A DNA stretch of 64,000 nt from Flavobacterium sp. Lineage in GTDB: Bacteria > Bacteroidota > Bacteroidia > Flavobacteriales > Flavobacteriaceae. The DNA lies in contig NZ_SEBR01000011.1 in assembly GCF_004295795.1 (NCBI RefSeq), forward strand, positions 62,001 to 126,000, given 5' to 3'. Below are positions 17,052 through 25,389 of this stretch, piece by piece. The notes beneath the pieces are model-generated. The model did not search any database, was not told the DNA's origin, and saw only the letters and a program-made list of their open reading frames with translations. Position 1 is the first letter of the stretch; the number at the start of each line of letters is the position of its first letter. Position numbers and translations under genes: made by a program.

Positions 17052-18308
17052 TTATACATTTTTTAAAATTTCTTTTTGGAGCATTTCCAGCGATTTGTTT
17101 ACGGCTCTATCGACCACTTTTTCACGAGGTTGGCCAAAGTTGAAGCGTTCGACGATCGTTTCCTTCGGTGTCGCGACCGCTATGAAAACAATCCCGATTT
17201 CCTCGTGAGTGTCGTCTGACGTTGGGCCGGCATTTCCCGTGACGCCGATTCCGTAGTCTGTTTTTAGCAGTGTCATGACGTTTTGCGCCATCTCTTTGGC
17301 GACCTCCGCACTGACAACTGAATGCGCTGCTATCGTCTTTTCGGAAACGCCGAGATTGTTGATTTTCACGTCTTTGGAATAACACACGATACTTCCCGAG
17401 AAATACTTGGACGAACCCGGAACCGAAGTCAAAACCTGTGCGATTTTGCCGCCCGTACAACTTTCCGCCGTCGCGATCGTAAAGCCTTTTTGCGTGAGTT
17501 GGCCGCCGAGAACCGCTTCAAGTGTCTTGTCTTCCTCGAGTCCGACGATGGTTTCGCCAAGGATTTTCGAGACCAAACCAATGTTTTCTGCCAAAGCCGA
17601 TTCGAGCAATTCCTTGTCAACGCCTCTCGCCGACAGCCGCAAACGCACGCGACCCGGCGATGGCAAATAAGCCAGTTTTATGAATCCGGGCAGTGCGTCT
17701 TCCCATCCCGAGATCTTGTCGGCAAGCAAACTTTCGCCCATTCCGTAGGTCATTATCGTTTTGTGGATGATGTACGGACGCCTGAAATCCTGGACTATCT
17801 TCGGAATCACGATCGTATCTATCAAACCTTTCATCTCGAATGGAACGCCCGGCATCGAGATAAAAACCGTTTCGCCTTTTTGCAGCCACATTCCCGGAGC
17901 CGTCCCGAATTCGTTGTGTAACACCAAAGCTTTTGACGGAACGAGCGCCTGATCGACGTTCGTTTGCAGAAGCGGCTGTCGTTTTCCCGAAAACTTCTCG
18001 AACAGATTCTCTACGTGAGCCAAGACTTTCGGATCACTCACAAGTTCGTCTTCAAAGTATTCCGCCAGCGTTTTCTTGGTGATGTCGTCTTTTGTCGGGC
18101 CTAGTCCGCCGGTGATTATCACGAAGTTGGTTTTGTCCTGCAAACGCTTGAAGGTTTCAAGAATGTGTTGGCGATCATCTGAAACCGAAAGCATTTCATG
18201 CACATCGATCCCGATGTTGTCGAAAGCCTTAGCGATGTATTGCGAATTCGTATCGAGAATTTGTCCAATCAGGATTTCGTCTCCTATGGTAACTATCGTT
18301 GCTGTCAA
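17052..18308 (-). CDS. cinA: CinA-family protein (competence/damage-inducible protein A)
   Basis: 418 residues with both usual parts. The N-terminal molybdopterin-binding-like domain ([33 protein letters not shown]) corresponds to the ADP-ribose pyrophosphatase part in other species. The C-terminal PncC domain has [20 protein letters not shown] and GVTGNAGP, and deamidates NMN in characterised homologues. The protein probably recycles pyridine nucleotide by-products, which fits loosely with the NAD-salvage operon elsewhere in the window. It is transcribed towards rpmB, with 74 bp between them. Confidence 0.95.
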   Translation of the reverse strand: MTATIVTIGDEILIGQILDTNSQYIAKAFDNIGIDVHEMLSVSDDRQHILETFKRLQDKTNFVIITGGLGPTKDDITKKTLAEYFEDELVSDPKVLAHVENLFEKFSGKRQPLLQTNVDQALVPSKALVLHNEFGTAPGMWLQKGETVFISMPGVPFEMKGLIDTIVIPKIVQDFRRPYIIHKTIMTYGMGESLLADKISGWEDALPGFIKLAYLPSPGRVRLRLSARGVDKELLESALAENIGLVSKILGETIVGLEEDKTLEAVLGGQLTQKGFTIATAESCTGGKIAQVLTSVPGSSKYFSGSIVCYSKDVKINNLGVSEKTIAAHSVVSAEVAKEMAQNVMTLLKTDYGIGVTGNAGPTSDDTHEEIGIVFIAVATPKETIVERFNFGQPREKVVDRAVNKSLEMLQKEILKNV

Positions 18309-18343
18309 AGTGGAAATTTTGACGTAAAGTTACGCAATGGAAA

Positions 18344-19090
18344 CTATTTGGTGCGCGGAGCGTCCAACGCCATCTGCAATTGCAGCCGCATTCCTTTGCC
18401 GTCTGACATGACCAAGCTGCCGTCGTCTTTTGCAATCATTGGAATTCCTCCCGAAACATTGGCGATCTCGCCGTCTTTGTCGAGCATCACATTGGTGGGG
18501 AATTCCGAGATCTCGAGTTTGTCGATAAGTTCTCGTGCGTCGGTAATTTGTATGAAATCGAATTTGTGCGTCTTGAGGAACTTCCTGACTTTTTCCTTGG
18601 GCTCGTAAGTAACCGCGATAAAGTTGATCTTGTCCCCGAATTGCTTCTTGATATCGTTGAGCACTTTCATTTCCGCGATGCAAGGCGCACACGAAGTGTA
18701 CCAGAAGTTAACGAGCGTTGGCTTTCCTGCTACGTCTGAAAAAGGGATCGTTTTCCCGTCGAGTGTCCGGAACTTTTCAAATGGAATTTTCTCCATGAAA
18801 TGATTGTTGAGCTTTACCGCTTTGGATTCGTTTTCACTGATAGTGCCCACGTCGACTGCCCAATTGTAAACCATGATAACAGAATCTTTGTTGCGATAAG
18901 ATTCCTGGGCGCCTTCGCTAAATTTGGCTTTCGGCATACGAACCTTGACGCCTGCGAAATAATCGTCTCTGGCATTATTGTATGTTGCCTCATCGAGCGT
19001 GACGCCGAGTGCGCCTTTGTAATACTTTTTCTGGGAAATCCCGACGAGCGGGAATAGCAACACCATTGCGAGAAGTACTGTTTTCATCAT
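18344..19090 (-). CDS. TlpA-like thioredoxin-fold protein, exported
   Basis: 248 residues beginning with a signal peptide (KTVLLAMVLLFPLVGISQ). Residues ~25-105 are a family-specific N-terminal domain. The TlpA/ResA-like domain follows, with the redox motif CAPC near residue 133 in WYTSCAPCIAEMKVL and the cis-Pro region EFPTNVMLD. It is probably a periplasmic thiol-disulfide oxidoreductase. It lies 35 bp from cinA on the same strand and may share its transcript. The ATG at 19087 is an equally good start. Confidence 0.9.
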   Translation of the reverse strand: MMKTVLLAMVLLFPLVGISQKKYYKGALGVTLDEATYNNARDDYFAGVKVRMPKAKFSEGAQESYRNKDSVIMVYNWAVDVGTISENESKAVKLNNHFMEKIPFEKFRTLDGKTIPFSDVAGKPTLVNFWYTSCAPCIAEMKVLNDIKKQFGDKINFIAVTYEPKEKVRKFLKTHKFDFIQITDARELIDKLEISEFPTNVMLDKDGEIANVSGGIPMIAKDDGSLVMSDGKGMRLQLQMALDAPRTK

Positions 19091-19293
19091 TTTGTAACGT
19101 ATTGGTTGTCAACCTAAAATTATGTAAATGACAAATGACGCAATTACAGAAAATCTGTAAAAAATGTGAAAGTTTTGTTAATGGAATTCGGTCGGATTTT
19201 GTTTAGTAAACATCGATTTCTTTTTGAATTAAGAACCGCCATGACCGAAGTGCGATAACCTGTCCAACATCCGGAATGACTCGTCACCCAAAA

Positions 19294-19446
19294 GCCTAGC
19301 CCTGATGCAAGCGGCTAGCCTTTGCCCTAAAACACAAAAGTTTTGCCGACTTGGCGAAGCGACCGAAGGAAGCTCTTGCCAAGTCTTGCAAAACTTGTGT
19401 TTTGGGGTAAAGCTACTAGCGGGTCAGCAGGATTTAGCTACAAATC
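19294..19446 (+). repeat. Structured intergenic element, copy C
   Basis: Ends match copies A and B (TAGCCCTGATGCAAGCGGCT at the left, AGCGGGTCAGCAGGAT at the right). The central block GCGACCGAAGGAAGCT is at 19359-19374. The arms around ACACAAAAGTTTTGC pair with GCAAAACTTGTGTTTT. This copy fills the 392-bp gap between the TlpA-like gene and the Hpt gene, together with ~200 bp in which I see nothing and the short GCAG run at 19449. Confidence 0.88.
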
Positions 19447-19448
19447 AA

Positions 19449-19477
19449 AGTAGCGGTTGCAGTCGCAATAGCAGTAA
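19449..19477 (+). repeat. Short GCAG-type repeat
   Basis: GCGGTTGCAGTCGCAATAGC is a degenerate member of the GCAGTT family next to the 3' end of the Hpt gene. Confidence 0.5.
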
Positions 19478-19482
19478 TTACC

Positions 19483-19827
19483 TTATATGTTGAAATCTTT
19501 CTTGAGTTCCTTGACGGCTTTCTCGACCTGAGCCTCGACGCTGTCAAAAGTTTCATTGATTTCCTTGCGCTTTCCTTCGCGCTTGGTCCAGGCTTCGATC
19601 TCGAGGATTTCCTCGAAGGCCTGCGTCATTCCCAAAAGATCGAGAGTAGGCTTGATTTTGTGGGCGTAGCTGTAGGCGAGCTTGTGTTCTTTGGTCTTGA
19701 TGCCGAGTTTGATCTGCATCACGTCCTGAGGCACTTCGGTAATGAAAAGGGTGATGATTTGCATCACGAATTCATCGTCGTTGTCCGATAGCGCGTGGAC
19801 TTTTGATAGATTGTAATGTAGGGCCAT
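19483..19827 (-). CDS. Stand-alone Hpt (histidine phosphotransfer) protein
   Basis: 114 residues forming a helical bundle with SYAHKIKPTLDLLG, where His56 is the likely phospho-acceptor. Hpt proteins pass phosphate between the receiver of a hybrid kinase and a response regulator. No hybrid kinase is in the window. The start codon overlaps the stop of the FAH-family gene by one base (TAATG), so the two are coupled although their functions look unrelated. Confidence 0.85.
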   Translation of the reverse strand: MALHYNLSKVHALSDNDDEFVMQIITLFITEVPQDVMQIKLGIKTKEHKLAYSYAHKIKPTLDLLGMTQAFEEILEIEAWTKREGKRKEINETFDSVEAQVEKAVKELKKDFNI

Positions 19828-20438
19828 TATTTGATTTGTATTCTGAATAATTGTTTGTCCTGGATAAAACCTTCGAGCACGTCTCCGGCCGAAACTTTGG
19901 CAACACCTTCTGGCGTTCCCGTAAAAATGATGTCACCGACGCGCAACGTGAAATATTTGGAAACGTAGGAAATTATCTCGTCAATCTTCCACAACATGTG
20001 CGCAGAATCACCTTTTTGTACGGTTTTTCCGTTGTTGGTGAGTTCAAAGGTAATGGATTCATCAGAACTAAAAATTTTTTTCGATAAGAAGTCGCCAATA
20101 ACCGCTGAACCGTCAAATGCCTTGGCTTTTTCCCACGGCAGGCCTTTGTCTTTGAGGCGCTGTTGCACGTCTCTGGCGGTAAAGTCAATGCCAAGGCCGA
20201 TCTCGTCGTAATATTTGTGCGCAAATTTCGCATCTATGTACTTTCCGACCTTCGTGATCTTGACCAAAAGCTCGACTTCGTGGTGCACGTCGTTGGAAAA
20301 TTCCGGAATCACGAACGGAAATTGTTTGGGCAAAACCGCCGTATCGGGCTTTAGGAAAATGACGGGCTCGTCTGGCTTTTCGTTGTTGAGTTCGGCTATG
20401 TGTGAGGCGTAATTTCGGCCTATGCAGATGATTTTCAT
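19827..20438 (-). CDS. Fumarylacetoacetate hydrolase-family protein
   Basis: I choose the ATG at 20438 (MKIICIGRNYASHIAEL), the family's usual start; the open frame upstream crosses repetitive DNA. The 203 residues contain the FAH core: EVELLVKITKVGK with metal-binding Glu, GIDFTARDVQQRLKDKG, KAFDGSAVIG and the end GDIIFTGTPEGV. Short members are oxaloacetate tautomerases, acylpyruvases or similar C-C hydrolases acting on 2-oxo acids with Mg. Which reaction this one performs cannot be told from sequence. Confidence 0.93.
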   Translation of the reverse strand: MKIICIGRNYASHIAELNNEKPDEPVIFLKPDTAVLPKQFPFVIPEFSNDVHHEVELLVKITKVGKYIDAKFAHKYYDEIGLGIDFTARDVQQRLKDKGLPWEKAKAFDGSAVIGDFLSKKIFSSDESITFELTNNGKTVQKGDSAHMLWKIDEIISYVSKYFTLRVGDIIFTGTPEGVAKVSAGDVLEGFIQDKQLFRIQIK

Positions 20439-20555
20439 TTTTTTGAGTGCCTGGTTTTTTAGTGCCTGAGTGCCTGAGTTTCTGAACACTTGAGTCCTAC
20501 GTTCGCTATTCGCAACTCATTATTAATTATTAACTATTAATTATTAATCAACGAG

Positions 20556-21329
20556 CTAGAACTTATTGTTAAGCCGGCGCAACTTGATCGCCGTCAGGAC
20601 CTTTTTGGTGTAAAGCGGAAAATCGGCGCCTTGTATCCAGCCGAAATAGCCCGGTTCGCTATCAAAAACAGCTTCCACCAAAACGCCTTTGTGCTTTCCG
20701 AAGGTAAAAACCTCTCGCCCTTTGTCGTCGAATGCGATCATTCCCGCGAAATCGGCGGCTTTCTTGCGCGTGGTGTATTCCGACAAGGTTTTCATGTCGT
20801 TTTCCAGATCGGGGTAACGATCCAATTGCGCTTTCAGTATCTCGTAAGTCGCAACGGTATCGGCTTCGGCAGAATGCGCGTTCTCGAGCGCTTTCCCGCA
20901 ATAGAACTTCAAAGCGGCGCTCAAAGTGCGTTCTTCTTTTTTGTGGAAAATCGTCTGGACGTCTACCGAAACGCGGCTTTTCATGTCGAAATCGACTTCG
21001 GCACGCAACAATTCCTCGGCCAATAACGGAATGTCGAAACGATCGGAATTGTATCCGGCCAAATCGCTGTCCTTGATCATCGAATAAACCTGGGAAGCAA
21101 GTTCCTTGAAAGTCGGTTCGTTTGCCACTTTTTCGTCAGAAATCCCGTGAACGGCGGTAGAAGATGGCGGAATCGGAATCGTCGGATTGACCAGCCAAGT
21201 CTTGCTTTCGCGGTTGCCGTTCGGAAAAACCTTGAGTATGGAGATTTCTACGATTCGGTCTTTGCAGATGTCGATTCCCGTGGTCTCGAGGTCAAAGAAA
21301 CAGATGGGACGCGTGAGTTTTAGTTCCAT
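20556..21329 (-). CDS. DEDDh 3'-5' exonuclease (DnaQ-like)
   Basis: 257 residues. All catalytic acids are visible: FFDLETTG (Asp and Glu), AGYNSDRFD (Asp) and HSAEADTVAT (His and Asp). The C-terminal ~80 residues (FGKHKGVLVEAV ... YFGWIQGADFP) are an accessory domain common in Bacteroidota forms. It degrades single-stranded 3' ends of DNA or RNA. It lies downstream of rtcB on the same strand but 303 bp away, with a terminator and a 20-bp inverted repeat between them, so membership of the repair operon is doubtful. Confidence 0.92.
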   Translation of the reverse strand: MELKLTRPICFFDLETTGIDICKDRIVEISILKVFPNGNRESKTWLVNPTIPIPPSSTAVHGISDEKVANEPTFKELASQVYSMIKDSDLAGYNSDRFDIPLLAEELLRAEVDFDMKSRVSVDVQTIFHKKEERTLSAALKFYCGKALENAHSAEADTVATYEILKAQLDRYPDLENDMKTLSEYTTRKKAADFAGMIAFDDKGREVFTFGKHKGVLVEAVFDSEPGYFGWIQGADFPLYTKKVLTAIKLRRLNNKF

Positions 21330-21499
21330 AAAATTTTGTTGGAAGGCAAAGATAGGGGTTTTCTTTTGGCGCGAATGTGAGGATTTTCACAAATGCTTTC
21401 AGCCCTGTCAGTTTGCCAGCATTCTTGATTTTTTTGCCACGATACGGACTAATTTATTTAGGCATCTCAAACCGATCAAATTGAAGTGTTATCATTTTT

Positions 21500-21557
21500 A
21501 ACCGCGAATTCGCGAATTTGCTTTGCGGTACGAGCGTAAATTCGCGAATTCGCGGTT
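21500..21557. repeat. Perfect 20-bp inverted repeat
   Basis: AACCGCGAATTCGCGAATTT at 21500-21519 is repeated exactly in inverse at 21538-21557 around an 18-base loop. The flanking T run is before and the A run after on either strand, so it does not look like an intrinsic terminator. It lies in the 303-bp gap between rtcB and the exonuclease, which otherwise holds only the terminator at 21607. Confidence 0.95.
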
Positions 21558-21606
21558 CGAAAAAATGGATAGCTGCGACTTTCCGTGGACTTAAAAATAC
21601 GAAGCT

Positions 21607-21634
21607 AAAAAAGCAGCCAAAACCTGACTGCTTT
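21607..21634 (-). terminator. Terminator at the end of rtcB
   Basis: On the minus strand AAAGCAG and CTGCTTT enclose TCAGGTTTTGG and a T run follows. It overlaps the rtcB stop codon. Confidence 0.75.
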
Positions 21635-23057
21635 AATCCTCGCGGCTGCCATCATCTGCCATACGGACGATTTTTGGTGTGAATTTGGCCACGACATCGA
21701 CAAGCTCTCTCTGGGAATCCATCACGAGGTTGATGTCTTTGTATGCCATCGGCGCTTCGTCCTTTCCGGCGCCTATCAATGTTACGCCGTGGTCTTTGAG
21801 GACTTGCGCCATCTCGTTTTTGGTGACCGTTTTCATCGCCTGGGTTCTCGACAGTTGACGTCCGGCGCCGTGCGAGGCCGAATTGATTGCGTTCTCTTCA
21901 CCTTTTCCGCGAACCAAAAATCCGGGCGCGGTCATCGAACCCGGAATGATTCCCATCACGCCTTTTGCGGCCGGAGTCGCACCTTTCCTATGCACGATCA
22001 CTTCCTCTCCGTTCCAGATTTCCTTCCAGGCAAAGTTGTGGTGGTTTTCGACTTTGGCCAAAACTTCGGCACCGATCGCCTTGGCCATTTTTTCGTGAAT
22101 GACCTCGTGGCAAGCCGATGCGTAATCGCCGGCAAGGTTCATTGCCATCCAATATTCCTGTCCTTCCTGTGAATCAAGTGACAGCCAAGCCAGATTTTGC
22201 GCCTCTTTCGGAAGTTTTGTGATGCTTTTGGCCAGTCGCGTGTAGTGTCCGGCCAGGGTCGCGCCGAAACCTCTCGATCCGGAATGTGTCAACAAAGCGA
22301 CGTATTTGCCTTTTTCGATATTTAGGATGTCGTCCTTTTCGGCGAACTCGACGATCCCGAATTCCACAAAATGGTTGCCGCCGCCCGATGTTCCGAGTTG
22401 CGACCAAGCCTTGTCTTTCAACTGCTTTACCATCGGCGTCATGTTGAAATCGCTGTTGTCCAGAATTTCGTGATCTGATTTGTGCTGTCCGTGGAAGCCG
22501 TGACCCGCTCCGAATTTAGTGTGCGCGACCAGTTCGCGTTGGTATTTCGCACGGTTTTGCTCGAAAACGGATGCGGGAATATCGTAGATCGAAAGCGCCA
22601 TCCTGCATCCGATATCGACTCCGACGCCATATGGAATGATCGCGTTTTTGGTCGCCAGCACGCCTCCTATCGGCAATCCGTAACCTTGGTGCGCGTCCGG
22701 CATCAACGCTCCGGCGACCGTGATCGGCAATTTCATGGCGATGTCCATTTGGTTCCTCGCGCCCTCCTCGATGTGTTGCGCGCCGTAAACCGAATAAGCA
22801 TCCGCGGAAGCGTTCAAAGCGAGAATTTCATCTTTGGGAATGCTCGCCTCTTCGATCATTTTGGCCACCAGATTCCCGAGAATTTCATCATCGAGGAAGT
22901 TTTTGGGATAGTCCGCGATTTTTTTGAACAACGCTACAAGTTCGTCTTTTTCGAGTTCGGAATACTTGGAATTGGCAAGTTTGAGCGCCACTCCCAGGAT
23001 TTCATTTTGTTTGTATCCGACAGCCAATAGATCGTTGCCGTTGATTTTTGTTTCCAT
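21633..23057 (-). CDS. rtcB: RtcB-family RNA ligase
   Basis: RtcB joins an RNA 2',3'-cyclic or 3'-phosphate end to a 5'-OH end using GTP and Mn. The 474-residue protein shows the metal-binding blocks GVGVDIGCRM, SGGGNHFVEFG, LLTHSGSRGFG and VENHHNFAW. The guanylylation segment SASHGAGRQLSR carries the likely catalytic His near residue 393. It is the second gene of an operon with a slipin (76 bp gap). In other bacteria RtcB is induced by RNA damage and can reseal cleaved tRNA. The tRNA-like sequences in this operon's leader make tRNA repair the most plausible role here. Confidence 0.95.
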   Translation of the reverse strand: METKINGNDLLAVGYKQNEILGVALKLANSKYSELEKDELVALFKKIADYPKNFLDDEILGNLVAKMIEEASIPKDEILALNASADAYSVYGAQHIEEGARNQMDIAMKLPITVAGALMPDAHQGYGLPIGGVLATKNAIIPYGVGVDIGCRMALSIYDIPASVFEQNRAKYQRELVAHTKFGAGHGFHGQHKSDHEILDNSDFNMTPMVKQLKDKAWSQLGTSGGGNHFVEFGIVEFAEKDDILNIEKGKYVALLTHSGSRGFGATLAGHYTRLAKSITKLPKEAQNLAWLSLDSQEGQEYWMAMNLAGDYASACHEVIHEKMAKAIGAEVLAKVENHHNFAWKEIWNGEEVIVHRKGATPAAKGVMGIIPGSMTAPGFLVRGKGEENAINSASHGAGRQLSRTQAMKTVTKNEMAQVLKDHGVTLIGAGKDEAPMAYKDINLVMDSQRELVDVVAKFTPKIVRMADDGSRED

Positions 23058-23133
23058 TTTATCAATTTTGTGTTTTGATCATTGGATCGTCGGAAAACCC
23101 GATAATCTGAAAATCCTATTAATCCGATACTCA

Positions 23134-24225
23134 TCATTTAGAAAATATCTGACGCAACTGGTCGACAATCTGTCCGCTTCCGGAAACCGAGATAGAGCCC
23201 ACTTTTTCAGCGATTTTCTCGACATACTCCATTTCCTTGAGCTTGAAAAGCATCTCGTTTTCTTCCATCAGTTTCGCCGTGTTGAGCAAACTTCTGGTCG
23301 AGGCGGTTTCTTCCCGCCTCATGATGCTGTTGGCCTGGGCTTTTTTCTCGGCGACCAAAACCTGGTTCATGATGTCTTTCATTTCGCCCGGCAAGATCAC
23401 GTCGCGGATTCCGGCTTCGAAAACCTCGATTCCCATAGCTTTCGCTTTCTGGGCAACTTCCGATAGGATTTCTTTGCCCAAACTGTCTTTTTTCGACAGC
23501 AACTCGTCCAGCGAAAGCGCACTCACGGTTTGCCTTAAGGCCAATTGCAACAAAATGTACAACTGTTTTTCGTAATCGCGGTTCTCGCTCAAGACCTTGA
23601 CAGCATCGAACACTTTGAACTGCGCGAAAAAATTGATGCGGAGCGCAGCTTTGTCTTTCGTAAGCAATTCCTGTCCCGAAATCTCGAGAAACCGCAAACG
23701 CAGATCGACGCATTTTACTTCTACCGTGACGTTGTTTTGCCAGAACGAGTACATGCCAGACTTGAGTTGCTTCTCGAATTTTCCGTCTATGTAAAGCAAC
23801 CCGGTTTCGTCAGACGGAACGAAAAACTTACGCACGAACGGACGCAATTTGACGTGGTCGAGCAAAACATCGGGAACCTTGTCGTCAATTTCGGCCTTTG
23901 AAATATCGGCTTTGACGAATTCGTAGCTCATGATGCTTTTCCAGAAGGCGTAGCGTCCGGCGGTCAAGACAGCGTTGAAGATTCCGTTTGTGAACAAAAG
24001 CACGATTTCGCCGTCCTTGACTTCTACAACTTCAAGCATCGCTGCCAGTTGCTGGTTTTGCAGTAAAATATTGAGTTCGGTTTTGGATTGGAACGAATGT
24101 GTCATGTCGTGTACTTCCACGTAATCGTATCCGAATACCCAATTTTTGCCTTGGGTAAGGACTTTCTTGACTTTTCCGTCGTTGAATACTAATCCGGCTT
24201 GGTTGGCTTTTAGGATATAAAACAT
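23134..24225 (-). CDS. Slipin-family (SPFH/Band 7) protein
   Basis: 363 residues. The N-terminal ~130 residues are the extended leader domain of RNA-repair-associated slipins (FVFGYDYVEVHDM-type strands). The SPFH core follows (ETGLLYIDGKFEKQL, GMYSFWQNN, then KDKAALRINFFAQFKV). The C-terminus is helical with AKAMGIEVFEAGIRDVILPGEMKDIMNQVLVAEKKAQA. No N-terminal membrane helix is visible, unlike classic slipins. Slipins next to RtcB are known in several phyla but their job is unknown; a scaffold for the repair enzyme is one idea. It is the first gene of the operon, with a long leader of tRNA-like DNA upstream. Confidence 0.9.
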   Translation of the reverse strand: MFYILKANQAGLVFNDGKVKKVLTQGKNWVFGYDYVEVHDMTHSFQSKTELNILLQNQQLAAMLEVVEVKDGEIVLLFTNGIFNAVLTAGRYAFWKSIMSYEFVKADISKAEIDDKVPDVLLDHVKLRPFVRKFFVPSDETGLLYIDGKFEKQLKSGMYSFWQNNVTVEVKCVDLRLRFLEISGQELLTKDKAALRINFFAQFKVFDAVKVLSENRDYEKQLYILLQLALRQTVSALSLDELLSKKDSLGKEILSEVAQKAKAMGIEVFEAGIRDVILPGEMKDIMNQVLVAEKKAQANSIMRREETASTRSLLNTAKLMEENEMLFKLKEMEYVEKIAEKVGSISVSGSGQIVDQLRQIFSK

Positions 24226-24234
24226 GATTTCTCC

Positions 24235-24271
24235 AGTAATTATTAATTGTTAATTATTAATTGTTAATTAA
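24235..24271. repeat. AT-rich TTAATTATTAAT spacer before the slipin start
   Basis: Repeated TAATTATTAATTGTTAA just upstream of the slipin ATG. Similar runs occur at 20519, 38078, 43858 and 53446. Confidence 0.7.
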
Positions 24272-24506
24272 AAAAAACGCCTTGCCTCGCCACCATCGCA
24301 AGCGGAATCAAAACAAGCAAAACGGAATCCGAATTTTGTTCTTGAGGACTTTTCGCGCCTGGCATTTCGCTTTCGCGGATTTGTCCTTTCGGAAGAAAAT
24401 TGGCCCTGAATCCTTTTGTGCTGATCCAGGCCTTTGACTGGTTTGCGTCTCTTGGAAAAGAGTCGCCGGCAAAGGCAATTTGTCTTTTTTTGGTCGCGCT
24501 TTTTTG

Positions 24507-24602
24507 AGGAGTTCGCGCCTCCTAACTACATTTACAGTGTAGCACTCTACCACTTGAGTTACCCGATAACCTAAATCGGAGAAGGATTCGAACCTTCAAC
24601 TG
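24507..24602 (-). ncRNA. tRNA-like element with intact GUA anticodon arm, acceptor paired in permuted order
   Basis: Minus strand, 5' to 3'. A perfect T-arm (GAAGG-TTCGAAT-CCTTC) is followed by acceptor strands TCCGAT and ATCGGG that pair 6 of 7 positions around a 5-7 base loop. Then come TA (positions 8-9), a D-arm with ACTC/GAGT stem and GG in the loop, and a perfect 5-bp anticodon arm with loop CTGTAAA (anticodon GUA, U33 and A37 present). A degenerate T-like hairpin (AGGAG/CTCCT, loop GCGCGAA) comes last. No normal 3' acceptor follows, so this is not an ordinary tRNA-Tyr gene. It lies in the sense strand of the slipin-rtcB leader. Confidence 0.75.
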
Positions 24603-24603
24603 G

Positions 24604-24674
24604 AACTATTGCTATAACCGGACTTAGCTACAAGGCTTTCGCCAAGGCGGGATTCGAACCCGCGACACATAGTT
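24604..24674 (-). ncRNA. Circularly permuted tRNA-like element
   Basis: Minus strand, 5' to 3': AACTAT (anticodon-stem 3' strand), a 5-base variable loop GTGTC, a perfect T-arm (GCGGG-TTCGAAT-CCCGC), then CTTGGC-GAAA-GCCTTG where the acceptor strands are joined by a GAAA loop. TA (8-9), a D-arm with GCTA/TAGC stem and AGTCCGGTTA loop, one base, and ATAGTT (anticodon-stem 5' strand) follow. The anticodon strands pair for six bases. Invariant tRNA bases U8, A14, G18G19, A21, C48, U54U55C56 and A58 are all in register. The acceptor has two U-U mismatches. The element looks like a tRNA opened at the anticodon and closed at the acceptor. Confidence 0.7.
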
Positions 24675-24810
24675 GTGGGGAATTTTTGTGGAAAAACACC
24701 CGGAAACCTTCAAATCAAGTTGAACGAAACGCACTGATACCGAATGGCAAGTCATTTCGCAATGGTGCCTTTTGAAACACGCAACAAGACCTGATCGAAC
24801 TCTTATTTAT

Positions 24811-24835
24811 GTTGGAACGTTTGCCTGATTCCAAC
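24811..24835 (-). other. Leader hairpin upstream of the tRNA-like elements
   Basis: GTTGGAA and TTCCAAC form a 7-bp stem with an 11-base loop. The rest of the gene-free stretch 24226-25389 holds the tRNA-like elements, this hairpin, an AATGAG/CTCATT hairpin near 24855-24885 followed by T on the minus strand, and simple repeats near 25200-25350. Confidence 0.5.
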
Positions 24836-25183
24836 TAATTTCTTTTAAAAAGAATGAGGCGGTAGGCGAAAAGGCTCATTTTTGAATGAAACGGCCTGAT
24901 CTTGGTTTTTGGAAAGGAAATTAAATTTCATGACGTTGTTATTTACTGGTTTGACTTGCATCAGTTTCATTGATTGTTCCTGACAGTGCAAAGATGGCCG
25001 CCTGTGTGTGCAACCGAATTGCGCAGTTGTTTTTTAGTTGCAACTTTTATTTCAAAAAACTAACAATCAATAACTTAAATCTTAAAATAATTTATTTTTT
25101 GTTTATGAGTCCAGAAAGTGCGCAGATAGATTGCGCAGTTGGAACCGGATTTGTTATTTTTGGATGGATGCTGCAATTCAGAT

Positions 25184-25227
25184 GGCAGTGGCAGTTGCAG
25201 TTGCAGTTGCAGTTGCAGTTGCAGTGT
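25184..25227 (+). repeat. GCAGTT hexamer tract
   Basis: About seven near-perfect copies of the hexamer GCAGTT upstream of the WYL gene. This copy is not next to a stop codon, unlike most of the family. Confidence 0.9.
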
Positions 25228-25301
25228 TGTGCCGAAAGTTGAACCGAAGTTTTACAGGAATTGAAGCGAAGTTGAACCGAAGTTTTACCGGAATTGAAAC
25301 G

Positions 25302-25352
25302 AAATTGATTCCAAATTGATTCCAAATTGATTCCAAATTGATTCCAAATTGA
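25302..25352 (+). repeat. 11-bp tandem repeat upstream of the WYL gene
   Basis: The unit AAATTGATTCC occurs four times in tandem and is preceded by two diverged ~28-bp repeats (GAAGTTGAACCGAAGTTTTA). It ends ~40 bp before the ATG at 25390. Confidence 0.9.
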
Positions 25353-25389
25353 CCCGAAAAACTGAATTGGAATTTTTATCCGAAATAGA

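Noticed and set aside
24308..24553. Minus-strand open frame of 81 codons across the tRNA-like region
   Set aside because: It covers the T-arm and anticodon-arm sequences, has no credible protein pattern and no relation to neighbours.
24674..24960. Further full tRNA-like modules upstream of the permuted element
   Set aside because: A GTTCGATC T-loop-like string near 24800 is present but I could not find matching arms with correct spacing.
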